This document shows, piece after piece, positions 51,318 to 60,270 of a stretch of DNA of 64,000 nucleotides. The DNA lies in NCBI RefSeq assembly GCF_003634455.1, contig NZ_RBLC01000001.1:2064417-2128416 (forward strand), written 5' to 3'. Position numbers and translations under genes: made by a program. This DNA comes from Flavobacterium endophyticum (lineage in GTDB: Bacteria > Bacteroidota > Bacteroidia > Flavobacteriales > Flavobacteriaceae). Each line of letters begins with the position of its first letter. The first letter of the stretch is position 1. The notes beneath the pieces were generated by a model. That model saw only the letters and a program-made list of their open reading frames with translations, had not been told where the DNA came from and searched no databases.

Positions 51318-54300
51318 ATGAATAATAAAATTTACATACTACTACTCGCATTTTTCTTGGGCGCTGTTGGAATGAATGCCCAAAACGGCTATTTTTATTA
51401 TTATAAAGACCAAAAAATTGCCCTCAATCTAGATCGGAAATTCCTGAACATAAATACTTCAGAAGATTTTCAGAAATCCTCCCTCGACGGATTAAAATTT
51501 AAAGACGTTACGCTGCAAGACGACAGTTCTACCGGAGAGCGCCAAAAGTTTGGAAAGCTGGAATTCCAGTCGGAACCATCAAGCGCCGACTTTGACAAGG
51601 CCATAAGCGACCTAAGAAAAATCAAAGGAATCAAAAGCGTTTCCCTCTTTTTTAAAAGACCTCAGGCAGCGTCTATCGGAACATCCAGCCTTTTTTATGT
51701 CAAGCTGAAAGACGATAGAGGTTTTGAACTGCTCAAAAAGACTGCTTCCGAAAACAAAGTGAAGATCGTAGAGCAGATTCAAGGAATGCCTTTATGGTAT
51801 ATCTTGGCAGTAGAACCAGACAACCAAAGCACTTCGCTGCAAATGTCCAACCTGTTTTATGAAACTGGACAGTTTGCCGACATCGATCCTGCCTTTATGT
51901 TTAATTTCAGGTCGGTTTGTACCAATGACACCAACTTTGGAAGCCTTTGGGGACTTAGTAACAGCGCCAATCCTAACATCGATATCAATGCCTGCCAGGC
52001 TTGGACGATTACACAAGGAAGCGGCGTGAATGTAGCCATCCTTGACCAAGGAATCTACAAGACACACAACGACTTGGCTGCCAATATCTCGCCTTTGAGC
52101 TTTGATGCGCAAAGCGGTACCAGCCCTAGTGTTTTTATTTCAGGCAACAATCACGGTACTCACGTAGCAGGAACCGTTGGGGCCGTAAAAGACAACAACC
52201 TTCAGGTAGTTGGAGTGGCGCCACAATCGAAATTGATGTCAGTGAGCCACTCGTTAGGATTGGTTCCTAATGTCTCTGCACAGCTTGCTTCTGGAATTAA
52301 CTGGGCTGTAGCCAACGGAGCTGATGTTATCAATAACTCTTGGGGCGACCAAGGAGGAGCTTATTATGCACAGCTGTATAGTGCGGCTCTAGAAAGTGCG
52401 ATCCTTAATGCCCTGGCAAACGGAAGAGGAGGCAAAGGAACTGTAGTTGTTTTTGCAGCAGGAAACTTTGGAAGCGGCGGTCCTGTAATGGACTACCCAG
52501 GTACTTTTACAGACAATATCTTGACCGTGGGATCGATTACCTCTACAGGAGCACGTTCTAGCTTTTCGGGCTATGGAACCAAGCTTGACGTAGTAGCGCC
52601 TGGAAGCAATATTCTTTCTACCATCCCAACCAACAGTACAGGATCTATGAACGGTACGTCTATGGCAAGTCCGCACGTAACGGGACTGGTAGCCTTGATT
52701 CTTTCTGTGAATCCATGTCTTACTGGGCAACAAGTACGAGATATCATTGAAGGCACTTCTCAAAAAATTCCAGGCTTTAGCTATTCTACCACAGCCGGAA
52801 GAACCAACGGAACATGGAACAACCAAGCAGGTTATGGACTTATAGATGCTTATGCCGCTGTATTGCGTGCACAACAAATGTACTCGCCAACCGTAGACCT
52901 CTATGTGAAAGACACTCCTGCAGATCTAGGAATCGAGCCGAATACTATTTCGCCATACATGTGGGCCAGTGAAGACATCTGGGTACGAAACTATAATGAC
53001 AGTGGTTTGGTGCACCAAAATCCAGATTACAGCCCTACGAATCCTAACTACGTACGCGTACGCGTAAGAAACAAAAGCTGCGTTGCCTCTTTAGGAAACG
53101 AAAAGCTGAAACTTTATTGGGCTAAAGCCGGTACTTCATTGAATTGGCCGATGAGCTGGAACGGAACCTACTATGTAGGCGGCGTGCTCATGGGCAAACA
53201 AATAGGAGCATTGGCAGGAATTACGATTCCGGTACTCCAGCCGGGACAAGAAGTTATCCTGACGTTTGCATGGAACGTTCCAAATCCTGCCGATTACGCG
53301 CCCATCAATCCAGAGCCGTGGCATTTCTGTCTGCTGACCCGAATTGAAGCCGCCAGCGATCCGATGACATTCCCAGAAACAGCAGACCTTAATCTCAATG
53401 TCAAGAACAACAACAATATTGCGTGGAAAAACGTTACGGTTGTCGATGTACTTGCTAACGGAAGTGTCGGAGGCGTTGTTGGAGTAGGAAACCCTGTGAA
53501 AGCTACTAAGAAATACTTCCTAGAATTTGTAGCCGAAGACATTCCAGACGTAAGGCCGATTTTTGAACAAGCCCAAATAACAGTCAAAATGGACGAACGA
53601 CTGTACCGAGCCTGGGAAAGAGGAGGAGCTGTAGGTCGAGGATTAGTGGAAGGAAGAGACAGGATGTCAAGAATTGTCAGGGCAAACAATGCTACCCTGA
53701 ACAATATCGTCTTTGAACCTAACGAATTAGGAACGCTCAACCTGACGTTTGCTTTCTTAAATGATGATATGACTCCGCAGCAGTTTGTCTACAATATTGT
53801 GCAGCGAGATGCCGAAACAGGCGATGTTGTAGGAGGCGAAACCTATTTGGTGAACAAAGGTGAAACCCGCGGCAGAAGACTTGTTGCCGATGCTGGTAAC
53901 GATAAAAAAGCCGATAGAGACGAAGTCATTACATTAAGCGCAGCGCAGCTAAACGAAGCCGTAGTCTATAACTGGTACGATACCGAAGGCAACATGATCT
54001 ACCAAGGAAAAGACTTTACAGTATCTGTTGAGATGGCTAAAAAATACAAGCTAGAAGTTGTAGCATTGGCAGACGGGCTTAAAGATTATGCCGAAGTTGA
54101 GGTAACGATGAATCCAAGCTCTTTAGGAGGCATTGCACCTAACCCAGCTAAAAACAATGTTACGGTATCCTATAAGCTTAATGATGCTGGCTCAGCTTAC
54201 CTAACCATTATTGGAAGCTATGGCGCTAACAGAGCCTCGAACAACTACATCCTAGATGTGAAAAATTCAGAAATTAATATCGATGTCACAAATTACCCAA

Positions 54301-54371
54301 GCGGCCTGTATACGGTAGCCTTGGTGTGCAATGGCAAAATAGTCGATACTAAGAAGCTGATTAAGAAATAA
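51318..54371 (+). CDS. S8 family (subtilisin-like) peptidase with T9SS sorting domain
   Basis: A 1017-residue secreted serine protease. Signal peptide to MNAQ (residue 22), an N-terminal propeptide-like region (about 25-195), then the S8 catalytic domain: Asp243 in VAILDQGIYKTH, His279 in NNHGTHVAGT, oxyanion Asn383 in AAGNFG and Ser448 in NGTSMASPHVTG. A long beta-rich region (about 520-930) and a type A sorting domain (about 945-1017; IAPNPAKNNVTVSY, GLYTVAL) follow. Exported by T9SS. A PrcB-like lipoprotein is encoded immediately downstream. Confidence 0.95.
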   Translation: MNNKIYILLLAFFLGAVGMNAQNGYFYYYKDQKIALNLDRKFLNINTSEDFQKSSLDGLKFKDVTLQDDSSTGERQKFGKLEFQSEPSSADFDKAISDLRKIKGIKSVSLFFKRPQAASIGTSSLFYVKLKDDRGFELLKKTASENKVKIVEQIQGMPLWYILAVEPDNQSTSLQMSNLFYETGQFADIDPAFMFNFRSVCTNDTNFGSLWGLSNSANPNIDINACQAWTITQGSGVNVAILDQGIYKTHNDLAANISPLSFDAQSGTSPSVFISGNNHGTHVAGTVGAVKDNNLQVVGVAPQSKLMSVSHSLGLVPNVSAQLASGINWAVANGADVINNSWGDQGGAYYAQLYSAALESAILNALANGRGGKGTVVVFAAGNFGSGGPVMDYPGTFTDNILTVGSITSTGARSSFSGYGTKLDVVAPGSNILSTIPTNSTGSMNGTSMASPHVTGLVALILSVNPCLTGQQVRDIIEGTSQKIPGFSYSTTAGRTNGTWNNQAGYGLIDAYAAVLRAQQMYSPTVDLYVKDTPADLGIEPNTISPYMWASEDIWVRNYNDSGLVHQNPDYSPTNPNYVRVRVRNKSCVASLGNEKLKLYWAKAGTSLNWPMSWNGTYYVGGVLMGKQIGALAGITIPVLQPGQEVILTFAWNVPNPADYAPINPEPWHFCLLTRIEAASDPMTFPETADLNLNVKNNNNIAWKNVTVVDVLANGSVGGVVGVGNPVKATKKYFLEFVAEDIPDVRPIFEQAQITVKMDERLYRAWERGGAVGRGLVEGRDRMSRIVRANNATLNNIVFEPNELGTLNLTFAFLNDDMTPQQFVYNIVQRDAETGDVVGGETYLVNKGETRGRRLVADAGNDKKADRDEVITLSAAQLNEAVVYNWYDTEGNMIYQGKDFTVSVEMAKKYKLEVVALADGLKDYAEVEVTMNPSSLGGIAPNPAKNNVTVSYKLNDAGSAYLTIIGSYGANRASNNYILDVKNSEINIDVTNYPSGLYTVALVCNGKIVDTKKLIKK

Positions 54372-54380
54372 AGAATTTTA

Positions 54381-54410
54381 AAACCCGTGCCCAGCACGGG
54401 TTTTTTTATT
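54381..54410 (+). terminator. Terminator after the S8 peptidase
   Basis: Perfect 10-bp AAACCCGTGC/GCACGGGTTT hairpin with a T-run. Confidence 0.9.
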
Positions 54411-54443
54411 AAATTTATACCTATCATTTTAAAAATCAGGACT

Positions 54444-54890
54444 ATGAAAATGTTTGCACTACTATTAACCGTTCTGCTTCAAGGCTGCAGCAGCGATGGC
54501 AACCAAGAGTCGCGCGTTATTGACGCGGTGCTGATTGGAAAAGGCAATCTCTATGGCAATGGTGATGAAAATATCCCAAGACAGAATGTGGTCATCTACA
54601 GCCCAGCCGATTGGAGCCTTCTGATGCAAAAGATGGACACTCGAAATCCTGTCTCGAATAGTTTTTCAGAAACAAATATCGATTTTAACGCTTTCCAAAT
54701 CATTGCTGTCTTTGATGAAATTAAAGGCAACGGAGGGCATACCATAGACATTACACAAGTTGCAGAAAATGAGGCCACGATTGTTGTAACGTTACAGAAT
54801 CTAAATACGGGCGGAGGGACATCGGTTAAGACACAGCCTTTTCATATCGTCAAGATTCCAAAATCAAAAAAGCCCGTTCTTTTTAGATAA
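54444..54890 (+). CDS. PrcB-like (protease complex subunit) lipoprotein
   Basis: A 148-residue lipoprotein with lipobox-like LLQGCSSDG (Cys near residue 15). The C-terminal half matches the PrcB C-terminal domain: FQIIAVFDEIKGNGGHTIDI, then TQPFHIVKIPKSKKPVLFR. PrcB is the accessory protein of the Treponema denticola subtilisin-like protease dentilisin. The ATG at 54444 is used; an earlier in-frame start lies inside the upstream terminator. The neighbour is a subtilisin-family protease. Confidence 0.8.
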   Translation: MKMFALLLTVLLQGCSSDGNQESRVIDAVLIGKGNLYGNGDENIPRQNVVIYSPADWSLLMQKMDTRNPVSNSFSETNIDFNAFQIIAVFDEIKGNGGHTIDITQVAENEATIVVTLQNLNTGGGTSVKTQPFHIVKIPKSKKPVLFR

Positions 54891-54921
54891 TCCGTTGCCA
54901 TAAAGACATACCTTTGGCGGG

Positions 54922-55182
54922 ATGAATAAATCACAATCAGCATATTGCAAAAGCCTGCTAAAAACACTACTGGCACTAACCCTGTTGCTTGGCGTTTCCT
55001 ATGGTTCGGGTTCTGTAAATCTCGAAAAGCAGCCGTTTCATTCCGAAACCTCTTTTTTAAAAAGCAACAGCTCTAAGAAAAAAGCCATTTCTTATAAAAG
55101 AGCTCTTGAGCTCGGTACTTTCAATATCGAAGAAAGCAAGCCCCTTTATTCGTTACATTTCACAATGCAGCAGCTAAAGTAA
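54922..55182 (+). CDS. Small exported hypothetical protein
   Basis: An 86-residue protein with a hydrophobic N-terminal segment (LLKTLLALTLLLGVSYGSG) that is probably a signal peptide, then a polar Ser/Lys-rich chain. A perfect -7 element, TACCTTTG (54909-54916), lies only 5 nt before the ATG, so the message could be leaderless or nearly so. No domain recognised; supported only by composition and position. Confidence 0.5.
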   Translation: MNKSQSAYCKSLLKTLLALTLLLGVSYGSGSVNLEKQPFHSETSFLKSNSSKKKAISYKRALELGTFNIEESKPLYSLHFTMQQLK

Positions 55183-55382
55183 AATGGGTCGAAAAACACA
55201 GGCACTATTGCTCTTTCAAATCAAAGATGCAATTCTTTAGTCCGCAAGCCATTTCCAGAAATTCAGGAGAAGATACTCCTATTTCATAATTCGCTAGGTC
55301 TCTCTAGGCCCAAATCTCTTTGAATTTTTTAATTGACAAGGCTGTTGCTGCTATTGCAATGGCTCAAAGACACGCGTAAATT

Positions 55383-55577
55383 ATGGAAAGTTTCAAAAAA
55401 AAGTTGCGGCTTCTGGCCTATGCCATGCTGATTCTTTTGGCTTCGATGGCGGCAGGTATCGGCGGAGCTCCGCTTCCTAGGCAAGGCAGGAAAGAAGAAC
55501 GTTATGATATAAAAATAGAAATGATAGATTCGAAAGAAGAAGAAACCGAATCCGAACAAATAGAAGTTAAAAAATAA
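55383..55577 (+). CDS. Small single-pass membrane protein
   Basis: A 64-residue protein: a basic N-terminus, one hydrophobic helix (LLAYAMLILLASMAAGIGGA), then a strongly charged Glu/Lys/Asp tail. A terminator directly follows, which supports a real transcription unit. Function unknown; it is reminiscent of the small GIGGAP-type membrane proteins seen in flavobacteria, but I cannot name a family. Confidence 0.55.
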   Translation: MESFKKKLRLLAYAMLILLASMAAGIGGAPLPRQGRKEERYDIKIEMIDSKEEETESEQIEVKK

Positions 55578-55610
55578 AAAGCCTGCAGCACTTGTGCTGC
55601 AGGCTTTTAA
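55577..55610. terminator. Bidirectional terminator
   Basis: Perfect 14-bp AAAAGCCTGCAGCA/TGCTGCAGGCTTTT stem with a CTTG loop, shared by the small membrane protein gene and the convergent P-domain gene. Confidence 0.9.
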
Positions 55611-55629
55611 GTTTGGGAGATCAGATTGC

Positions 55630-56508
55630 TTATTTTTTTGCCAGTTTGATAGCATTTAGCCTTCTTCCGTCAATTTCGGGAACCAGCATGTAGATACCTT
55701 GCTGCCATGCCCCAGTTTCGATGCTGATCGTTTGTCCGGCATCATTTGAAGCATAGCTTTTGTTGAAGACTTCTCTTCCGTCTATAGAAAAGATGCGCAA
55801 TACGGTGCTCGTATTTCCGGCTTCGTTTAGCTTTAAAGTCAATGCCTCATTGAAGGGATTTCCTAAGACTGAAATTCTCTTTGTAAAAAGAAAATCTTGA
55901 GTGTTCAGGTCAAATCCTGTAGTGAAAATAATCTGCCAAGCATTAAGGCTTCCGGTATCTTCTTCACCGTTATCATACAAGGTCATCGTCCAGTCGCCAT
56001 TGACAGCCACGCCATTCAAAAAGGTAGTCAGGTTGCACAGCGGAATATCTGTTGGATACGTTGAAGTCCCTCCAGTAGGAGCATAAGCGCCGGCTGGAAT
56101 ACTTTGTGCTGCGCCAGGCGTAACCACATTGATGGCTGTCGTGTTGGCGGCGTTAAAGCTCAATACGTTTCCTGTAGCAAAATCAGAACTGTCACCACAG
56201 CTGGTATCGGTAGCGGCCCCAAGTCTTTTGATTAAGGCACACGATCCTCCGGCGGGAGTTCCGAGCTCGGCCACCACATCACCTAGCCACGTATGAACTA
56301 GATCGAGATTAATTGTAACCTTTGTAGGATCTGTAATTGTTGCCGTAATAGGAACATTAAGAGAGACTGAGACGTTTCCTGCTGAATTTCCTGAGCCGCA
56401 GCTAGTTCCTGTTCCATCCGGAATCGGCGTTACCGTGTTAAACGTGTACGTCTGCGCATTTGCAATACCGCAGAATAATAAAAACAATAAAGGTAGTTTT
56501 GTTTTCAT
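55630..56508 (-). CDS. Secreted P-domain protein with T9SS sorting domain
   Basis: A 292-residue secreted protein: signal peptide to ANAQ (residue 19), a proprotein-convertase P-domain (about 25-200; KVTINLDLVHTWLGDVVAEL, GDWTMTLYDNGEEDTGSLNA) and a type A sorting domain (about 212-292; VLGNPFNEALTLKLNEAGN, GIYMLV). P-domains usually accompany proteases; here it stands alone, so it may act as an adhesin or partner. Transcribed towards the small membrane protein gene. Confidence 0.9.
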   Translation of the reverse strand: MKTKLPLLFLLFCGIANAQTYTFNTVTPIPDGTGTSCGSGNSAGNVSVSLNVPITATITDPTKVTINLDLVHTWLGDVVAELGTPAGGSCALIKRLGAATDTSCGDSSDFATGNVLSFNAANTTAINVVTPGAAQSIPAGAYAPTGGTSTYPTDIPLCNLTTFLNGVAVNGDWTMTLYDNGEEDTGSLNAWQIIFTTGFDLNTQDFLFTKRISVLGNPFNEALTLKLNEAGNTSTVLRIFSIDGREVFNKSYASNDAGQTISIETGAWQQGIYMLVPEIDGRRLNAIKLAKK

Positions 56509-56749
56509 AAATAGAATATTTAAAATTAATAATAAAACTCATACCGTGATAGTTCTCTAATTGGGGTGATTTTATATTATACAGAATTGTGGCTCTTCTG
56601 CAGCTAAATATTTATTTTAAGAAATTACGATAAAGATAATGTAATTAATTTAAAATTAACAAATTACATGAATTAAATTCTGTTTATTTGTTATTTAGTG
56701 ATGTTGTTTTCAATAAAGATGTCTAAAGATTAAATAAAAAATTATTTTT

Positions 56750-56763
56750 ATAACAATTGTTAT
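56750..56763. promoter_or_regulatory. Operator-like palindrome upstream of kmo
   Basis: ATAACAATTGTTAT is a perfect 14-bp palindrome placed where the -33 element of the kmo promoter would be (the -7 is TAAATTTG at 56774-56781), suitable for a dimeric repressor or activator. Confidence 0.5.
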
Positions 56764-56773
56764 CATATTTCCC

Positions 56774-56781
56774 TAAATTTG
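56774..56781 (+). promoter_or_regulatory. -7 element of kmo
   Basis: A perfect TAAATTTG lies 27 nt before the ATG. Confidence 0.5.
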
Positions 56782-56808
56782 ATATCTTATAATTACATTC
56801 TACTCTTA

Positions 56809-58152
56809 ATGCAAAATCCTTTAAATATTGCAATTGTAGGCTCCGGTCTGGTGGGTTCGCTGTTGGCAATATACCTTAAAAAAGCAGGCCATTCCGTTCA
56901 TGTATATGATAGAAGTCCTGATATCAGAAAAATCCAATTTTCCGGACGTTCCATAAATCTTGCAATGTCGCATCGAGGCTGGAAAGCATTAGACGGTGTC
57001 GGAGTTGGGGATGCGGTCCGGGCCATTTCAATCCCTATGGACAAAAGAGCAATCCACTTAAAGGATAAGCTGAATTTTCAGCCCTACGGCAAAGAAGGCG
57101 AGAGCATCTATTCTATTTCTAGAGGAACCCTGAATCGAAAAATGATTGACTTGGCCGAAGAAGCGGGAGCCGTATTTTTCTTCGAAAAGAAAATTTGGGA
57201 CGTCACACTTGCAGATGCCACTTTGCATATTGGAGAGACAGAAAGAGGAGAGTGGGAGTCCGTAAAATATGATATGGTTTTTGGTTCCGACGGAGCTTTT
57301 TCTAGGGTTCGCCATAGAATGCAGCGCCAGAGCATGTTTGACTATTCGCAAGAATTTCTTCAGACAGGCTATAAGGAACTTAATATTCCGTCAAATCCAG
57401 ATGGAACGCACAGGCTTGATAAAAATTCCTTCCACATTTGGCCAAAAGGCGACTATATGCTTATTGCGCTTCCTAATCTTGACGGAAGTTTTACATGCAC
57501 GCTGTTTATGCCTTTTGAAGGCGAAAATTCGTTTGCATCGCTCAAAGACAGAAAACAAGTGGAAGACTTTTTTGAAAAAAACCTTCCGGATACCATAGAC
57601 GTAATTCCAAACCTGGCCGAAGATTTTTTTAAGAACCCGACCAGTACTTTAGTGACCATGAAATGCTTTCCGTGGACGTATAGTGATAAGGTAGCTTTAA
57701 TCGGCGACGCTTGCCATGCTATCGTTCCGTTTTACGGACAAGGCATGAATGCTGGCTTTGAAGATATTACCGTATTGTATGAATTCATGGAAGAATTCGG
57801 CAACGATTGGGAGCGAATCTTTAAAGAATATGAAAAAAGCAGAAAGCCTAATACCGATGCCATAGCCGAACTGTCTTACAGGAATTTTATGGAAATGAGT
57901 TCCAAGACTGCTGATGAAAAATTCCTATTGCAGAAAAAAATAGAAAAATGGTTTTCAGAAAAGCATCCCGATAAATGGCTGCCGATGTACAGCCGTGTGA
58001 CCTTTAGCTTGGATCCGTATTCACAAGCTTTAGAAGTAGGAGATTTCCAGAACCGTTTGATGGAAGAAGTCCTGAAAATGGACCATATCGAAGAGAAATG
58101 GAACAGCATAGAAGTAGAAGAAAAGATATTAGAATTGCTAGAAAAGAAATAA
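56809..58152 (+). CDS. kmo: Kynurenine 3-monooxygenase
   Basis: A 447-residue FAD-dependent hydroxylase converting kynurenine to 3-hydroxykynurenine. FAD motifs are IVGSGLVGSLLA at the N-terminus and LIGDACHAIVPFYGQGMNAG (about 297-316), with FSGRSINLAMSHRG near 44, and a C-terminal region (MYSRVTFS, DPYSQA) typical of KMO. I use the ATG at 56809. Works with kynureninase at 41790. The other steps of the pathway are not in this window. Confidence 0.95.
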   Translation: MQNPLNIAIVGSGLVGSLLAIYLKKAGHSVHVYDRSPDIRKIQFSGRSINLAMSHRGWKALDGVGVGDAVRAISIPMDKRAIHLKDKLNFQPYGKEGESIYSISRGTLNRKMIDLAEEAGAVFFFEKKIWDVTLADATLHIGETERGEWESVKYDMVFGSDGAFSRVRHRMQRQSMFDYSQEFLQTGYKELNIPSNPDGTHRLDKNSFHIWPKGDYMLIALPNLDGSFTCTLFMPFEGENSFASLKDRKQVEDFFEKNLPDTIDVIPNLAEDFFKNPTSTLVTMKCFPWTYSDKVALIGDACHAIVPFYGQGMNAGFEDITVLYEFMEEFGNDWERIFKEYEKSRKPNTDAIAELSYRNFMEMSSKTADEKFLLQKKIEKWFSEKHPDKWLPMYSRVTFSLDPYSQALEVGDFQNRLMEEVLKMDHIEEKWNSIEVEEKILELLEKK

Positions 58153-58171
58153 ATACCGCTATAAAATAAAA

Positions 58172-58212
58172 TTGGGATTAAAAGTTATGATAACCTTTAA
58201 TCCCAAATTTTT
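58172..58212. terminator. Bidirectional terminator
   Basis: 16-bp stem with one mismatch (TTGGGATTAAAAGTTA/TAACCTTTAATCCCAA, three-base loop) and T-run, between kmo and the convergent NDH-2 gene. Confidence 0.85.
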
Positions 58213-58228
58213 TTATATCCTATTTCGA

Positions 58229-59497
58229 CTAGTTTTCTACTTTCTTGGTCACAGGCTTTATCAAGACACGAAGCGTAGAATCGTTGCTGAAATAACTGAA
58301 AGCCCAGTTTACGAAAATGGTCAGCTTGTTCTTGACGCTCAAGATCAGCATCAGATGCACAAACATCCAAGTGAACCAAGCAAATCGTCCCTGGAAGCTG
58401 AAATTGGGCAGGTCGACTACCGCTTTTCGTTTTCCTATAGTTGCCATAGAGCCTTTATCGTGATATTCGTATTCCTTTCGTGGTTTATTTTTGGTCTGAA
58501 GCTTAAAGTTCTTCGCCAAAACCTTTGCCTGTTCGTTGGCAACTGCAGCCAGCTGAGGATGCCCGTTTACATATTTAGGAGTGGTCATGTAAGCAATGTC
58601 TCCAATCGCAAATACATCCTTTAAATGCTCTACTTCGTTAAATCGGTTGACGATGAGTCGGTTTCCTCTCGTGATAGACGCTTCCGGAATGCCTTCAATC
58701 TGGTTTCCGGTAACTCCTGCCGCCCAGATAACGTTTTTCGCCTCAATGGTCTCGCCGTTTTTTAGGCTGACGGTTCTTCCGTTGTAATTTTCGACTACGG
58801 TACCTGTTTTTACGATAACGCCAAGATCTTCAAGGTATTTTCGAGATGCTTTTTTTGAGTCGTCACTCATCGCATTCAAGACATTAGGAGAGCCTTCTAG
58901 GAGATAGACGGTAAGTTTGGAGAAATCCTTGTCTGGATAATCTTTCGGAAGGATGTTCTTTTTCATTTCAGACAAAGCGCCGGCCAATTCTACTCCAGTA
59001 GGGCCGCCGCCGACAATCACGAAGTTGAGAATATACTGAAGCTCTTCCGGATTTTTTGTAACAACGGCATCTTCAAAAGTCTGGAGTATGCGGTTTCGAA
59101 GCTGTATGGCTTCTGGTACAGACTTCATCGGGAAAGCGCAATTTTCGAGATTCTTATTCCCGAAATAATTGGTCTTGCAGCCATAAGCCAAGACAAGGTA
59201 GTCGTATGAAAAATCCCCGATGGAGGTTTTCAGGCACTTGTTTTCAGTCTCGACGCTCAAGACGTCTGCGATTCGGATTTTTACATTTTTGGAACGCTGG
59301 AAAACTTTCCGAAGCGGAAAGGAAATACTTGCGGGTTCTAGTCTTGCCGTAGCCACTTGATACATGAGTGGCTGGAATTGATGGTAGTTATTTCTATCGA
59401 TAAGGTATACTTCGTAGTCGGTATTTTCAAGGTCTTCGGCAAGGGTCAGTCCTGCAAATCCAGCGCCTACAATTATGATTCTTTTTTTGGTTTCCAT
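58229..59497 (-). CDS. Type II NADH dehydrogenase (NDH-2)
   Basis: A 422-residue peripheral membrane flavoprotein passing electrons from NADH to the quinone pool without ion pumping. FAD motif IIIVGAGFAGLTLAEDL, QFQPLMYQVATARLEP, the NADH loop VIVGGGPTGVELAGAL, VFAIGDIAYM and a hydrophobic C-terminal part that likely binds the membrane (FAWFTWMFVHLMLILS). The ATG at 59497 is preferred; an upstream TTG would add ten unlikely residues. Confidence 0.92.
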   Translation of the reverse strand: METKKRIIIVGAGFAGLTLAEDLENTDYEVYLIDRNNYHQFQPLMYQVATARLEPASISFPLRKVFQRSKNVKIRIADVLSVETENKCLKTSIGDFSYDYLVLAYGCKTNYFGNKNLENCAFPMKSVPEAIQLRNRILQTFEDAVVTKNPEELQYILNFVIVGGGPTGVELAGALSEMKKNILPKDYPDKDFSKLTVYLLEGSPNVLNAMSDDSKKASRKYLEDLGVIVKTGTVVENYNGRTVSLKNGETIEAKNVIWAAGVTGNQIEGIPEASITRGNRLIVNRFNEVEHLKDVFAIGDIAYMTTPKYVNGHPQLAAVANEQAKVLAKNFKLQTKNKPRKEYEYHDKGSMATIGKRKAVVDLPNFSFQGRFAWFTWMFVHLMLILSVKNKLTIFVNWAFSYFSNDSTLRVLIKPVTKKVEN

Positions 59498-59538
59498 ACG
59501 GGTTTCATTTGCACGTAAAGTTACCAAATAATAAGGGC

Positions 59539-59901
59539 TTACGCTTCTCTATTAACTTTTTCTAAAGAAAAAGCGGGCAGGCAAACAGACAGATATTCGC
59601 AAGGCTCATCAAATGGATTTGAATATTGCACTTTTGCGTTTTTTTCTATTTTAATCGATTGTCCAGCTTCTAAGATTACGGTTTCGCCTTCAATGATAAA
59701 TTGCTTTTTGCCTTTTATAATATAGGTGTATTCGTCAAATTCTGGAACTTGAAAAGGCTCGCTCCATTTTGGCGGTGCTATCATGTGCGCGATGGATACT
59801 TCGGAGTTTCCATTGGTGGCGTTTCCAAAATGTTCTTTGATTAATTTTCCATCGTCTGTCGGAACGATAAAAGGGGCTTTTTGCAGGGTATATTTTTTCA
59901 T
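59539..59901 (-). CDS. Cupin-domain protein
   Basis: A 120-residue single-domain cupin with a metal-site-like motif (EFDEYTYIIKGKKQFIIEG) and GQSIKIEKNAKVQYSNP. Function unknown; such proteins often bind sugars or act as small isomerases. Its ATG overlaps by one base the stop of the DUF486 gene (TAATG), so the two are translationally coupled. Confidence 0.88.
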   Translation of the reverse strand: MKKYTLQKAPFIVPTDDGKLIKEHFGNATNGNSEVSIAHMIAPPKWSEPFQVPEFDEYTYIIKGKKQFIIEGETVILEAGQSIKIEKNAKVQYSNPFDEPCEYLSVCLPAFSLEKVNREA

Positions 59902-60269
59902 TATTTTTTAAATATAAAATAGACGGCCAGTATCAGAAACATAAAACCGATAGCATGATTCCATCTGAAAGTTTCGTTTTTGAAAAAGAGCAGAGAGAAG
60001 ATCACAAAAATAATAAGCGTGATGACTTCCTGGATGACTTTGAGCTGCATAAGCGAGAACGGACCGCCGTTTCCGTTAAATCCGATCTTGTTGGCCGGAA
60101 CTTGGAAACAGTATTCAAAAAGAGCCAGTCCCCAGCTTATCAACACAATTGTTATCAGCCCTGCATTTTCGAACCATTTGAGTTCTTTAAACTTTAGATG
60201 TCCATACCATGCCAGTGTCATAAAGACATTCGATAAAATAAGCAGTCCAATCGTAATAAAGGCTTTCAT
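59901..60269 (-). CDS. DUF486 / DMT-family small membrane protein
   Basis: A 122-residue protein with four hydrophobic helices (for example ITIGLLILSNVFMTLAWYGH and VITLIIFVIFSLLFF), matching the DUF486 family related to small multidrug-resistance-type transporters. The cargo is unknown. Middle gene of a compact minus-strand unit: one nt from the HerA-like gene and a one-base overlap with the cupin gene. Confidence 0.88.
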   Translation of the reverse strand: MKAFITIGLLILSNVFMTLAWYGHLKFKELKWFENAGLITIVLISWGLALFEYCFQVPANKIGFNGNGGPFSLMQLKVIQEVITLIIFVIFSLLFFKNETFRWNHAIGFMFLILAVYFIFKK

Positions 60270-60270
60270 C

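Larger units (their letters stand above)
56509..56808. other. Divergent intergenic region of the P-domain protein and kmo
   Basis: 300 bp, strongly A/T-rich, no gene. It holds a 14-bp palindrome (56750-56763) and the kmo -7 element TAAATTTG (56774-56781). Confidence 0.7.

Noticed and set aside
52389..52877. 162-codon frame on the strand opposite the S8 peptidase gene
   Set aside because: It lies wholly inside the well-supported protease gene, has no domain and its composition is that of an antisense shadow.
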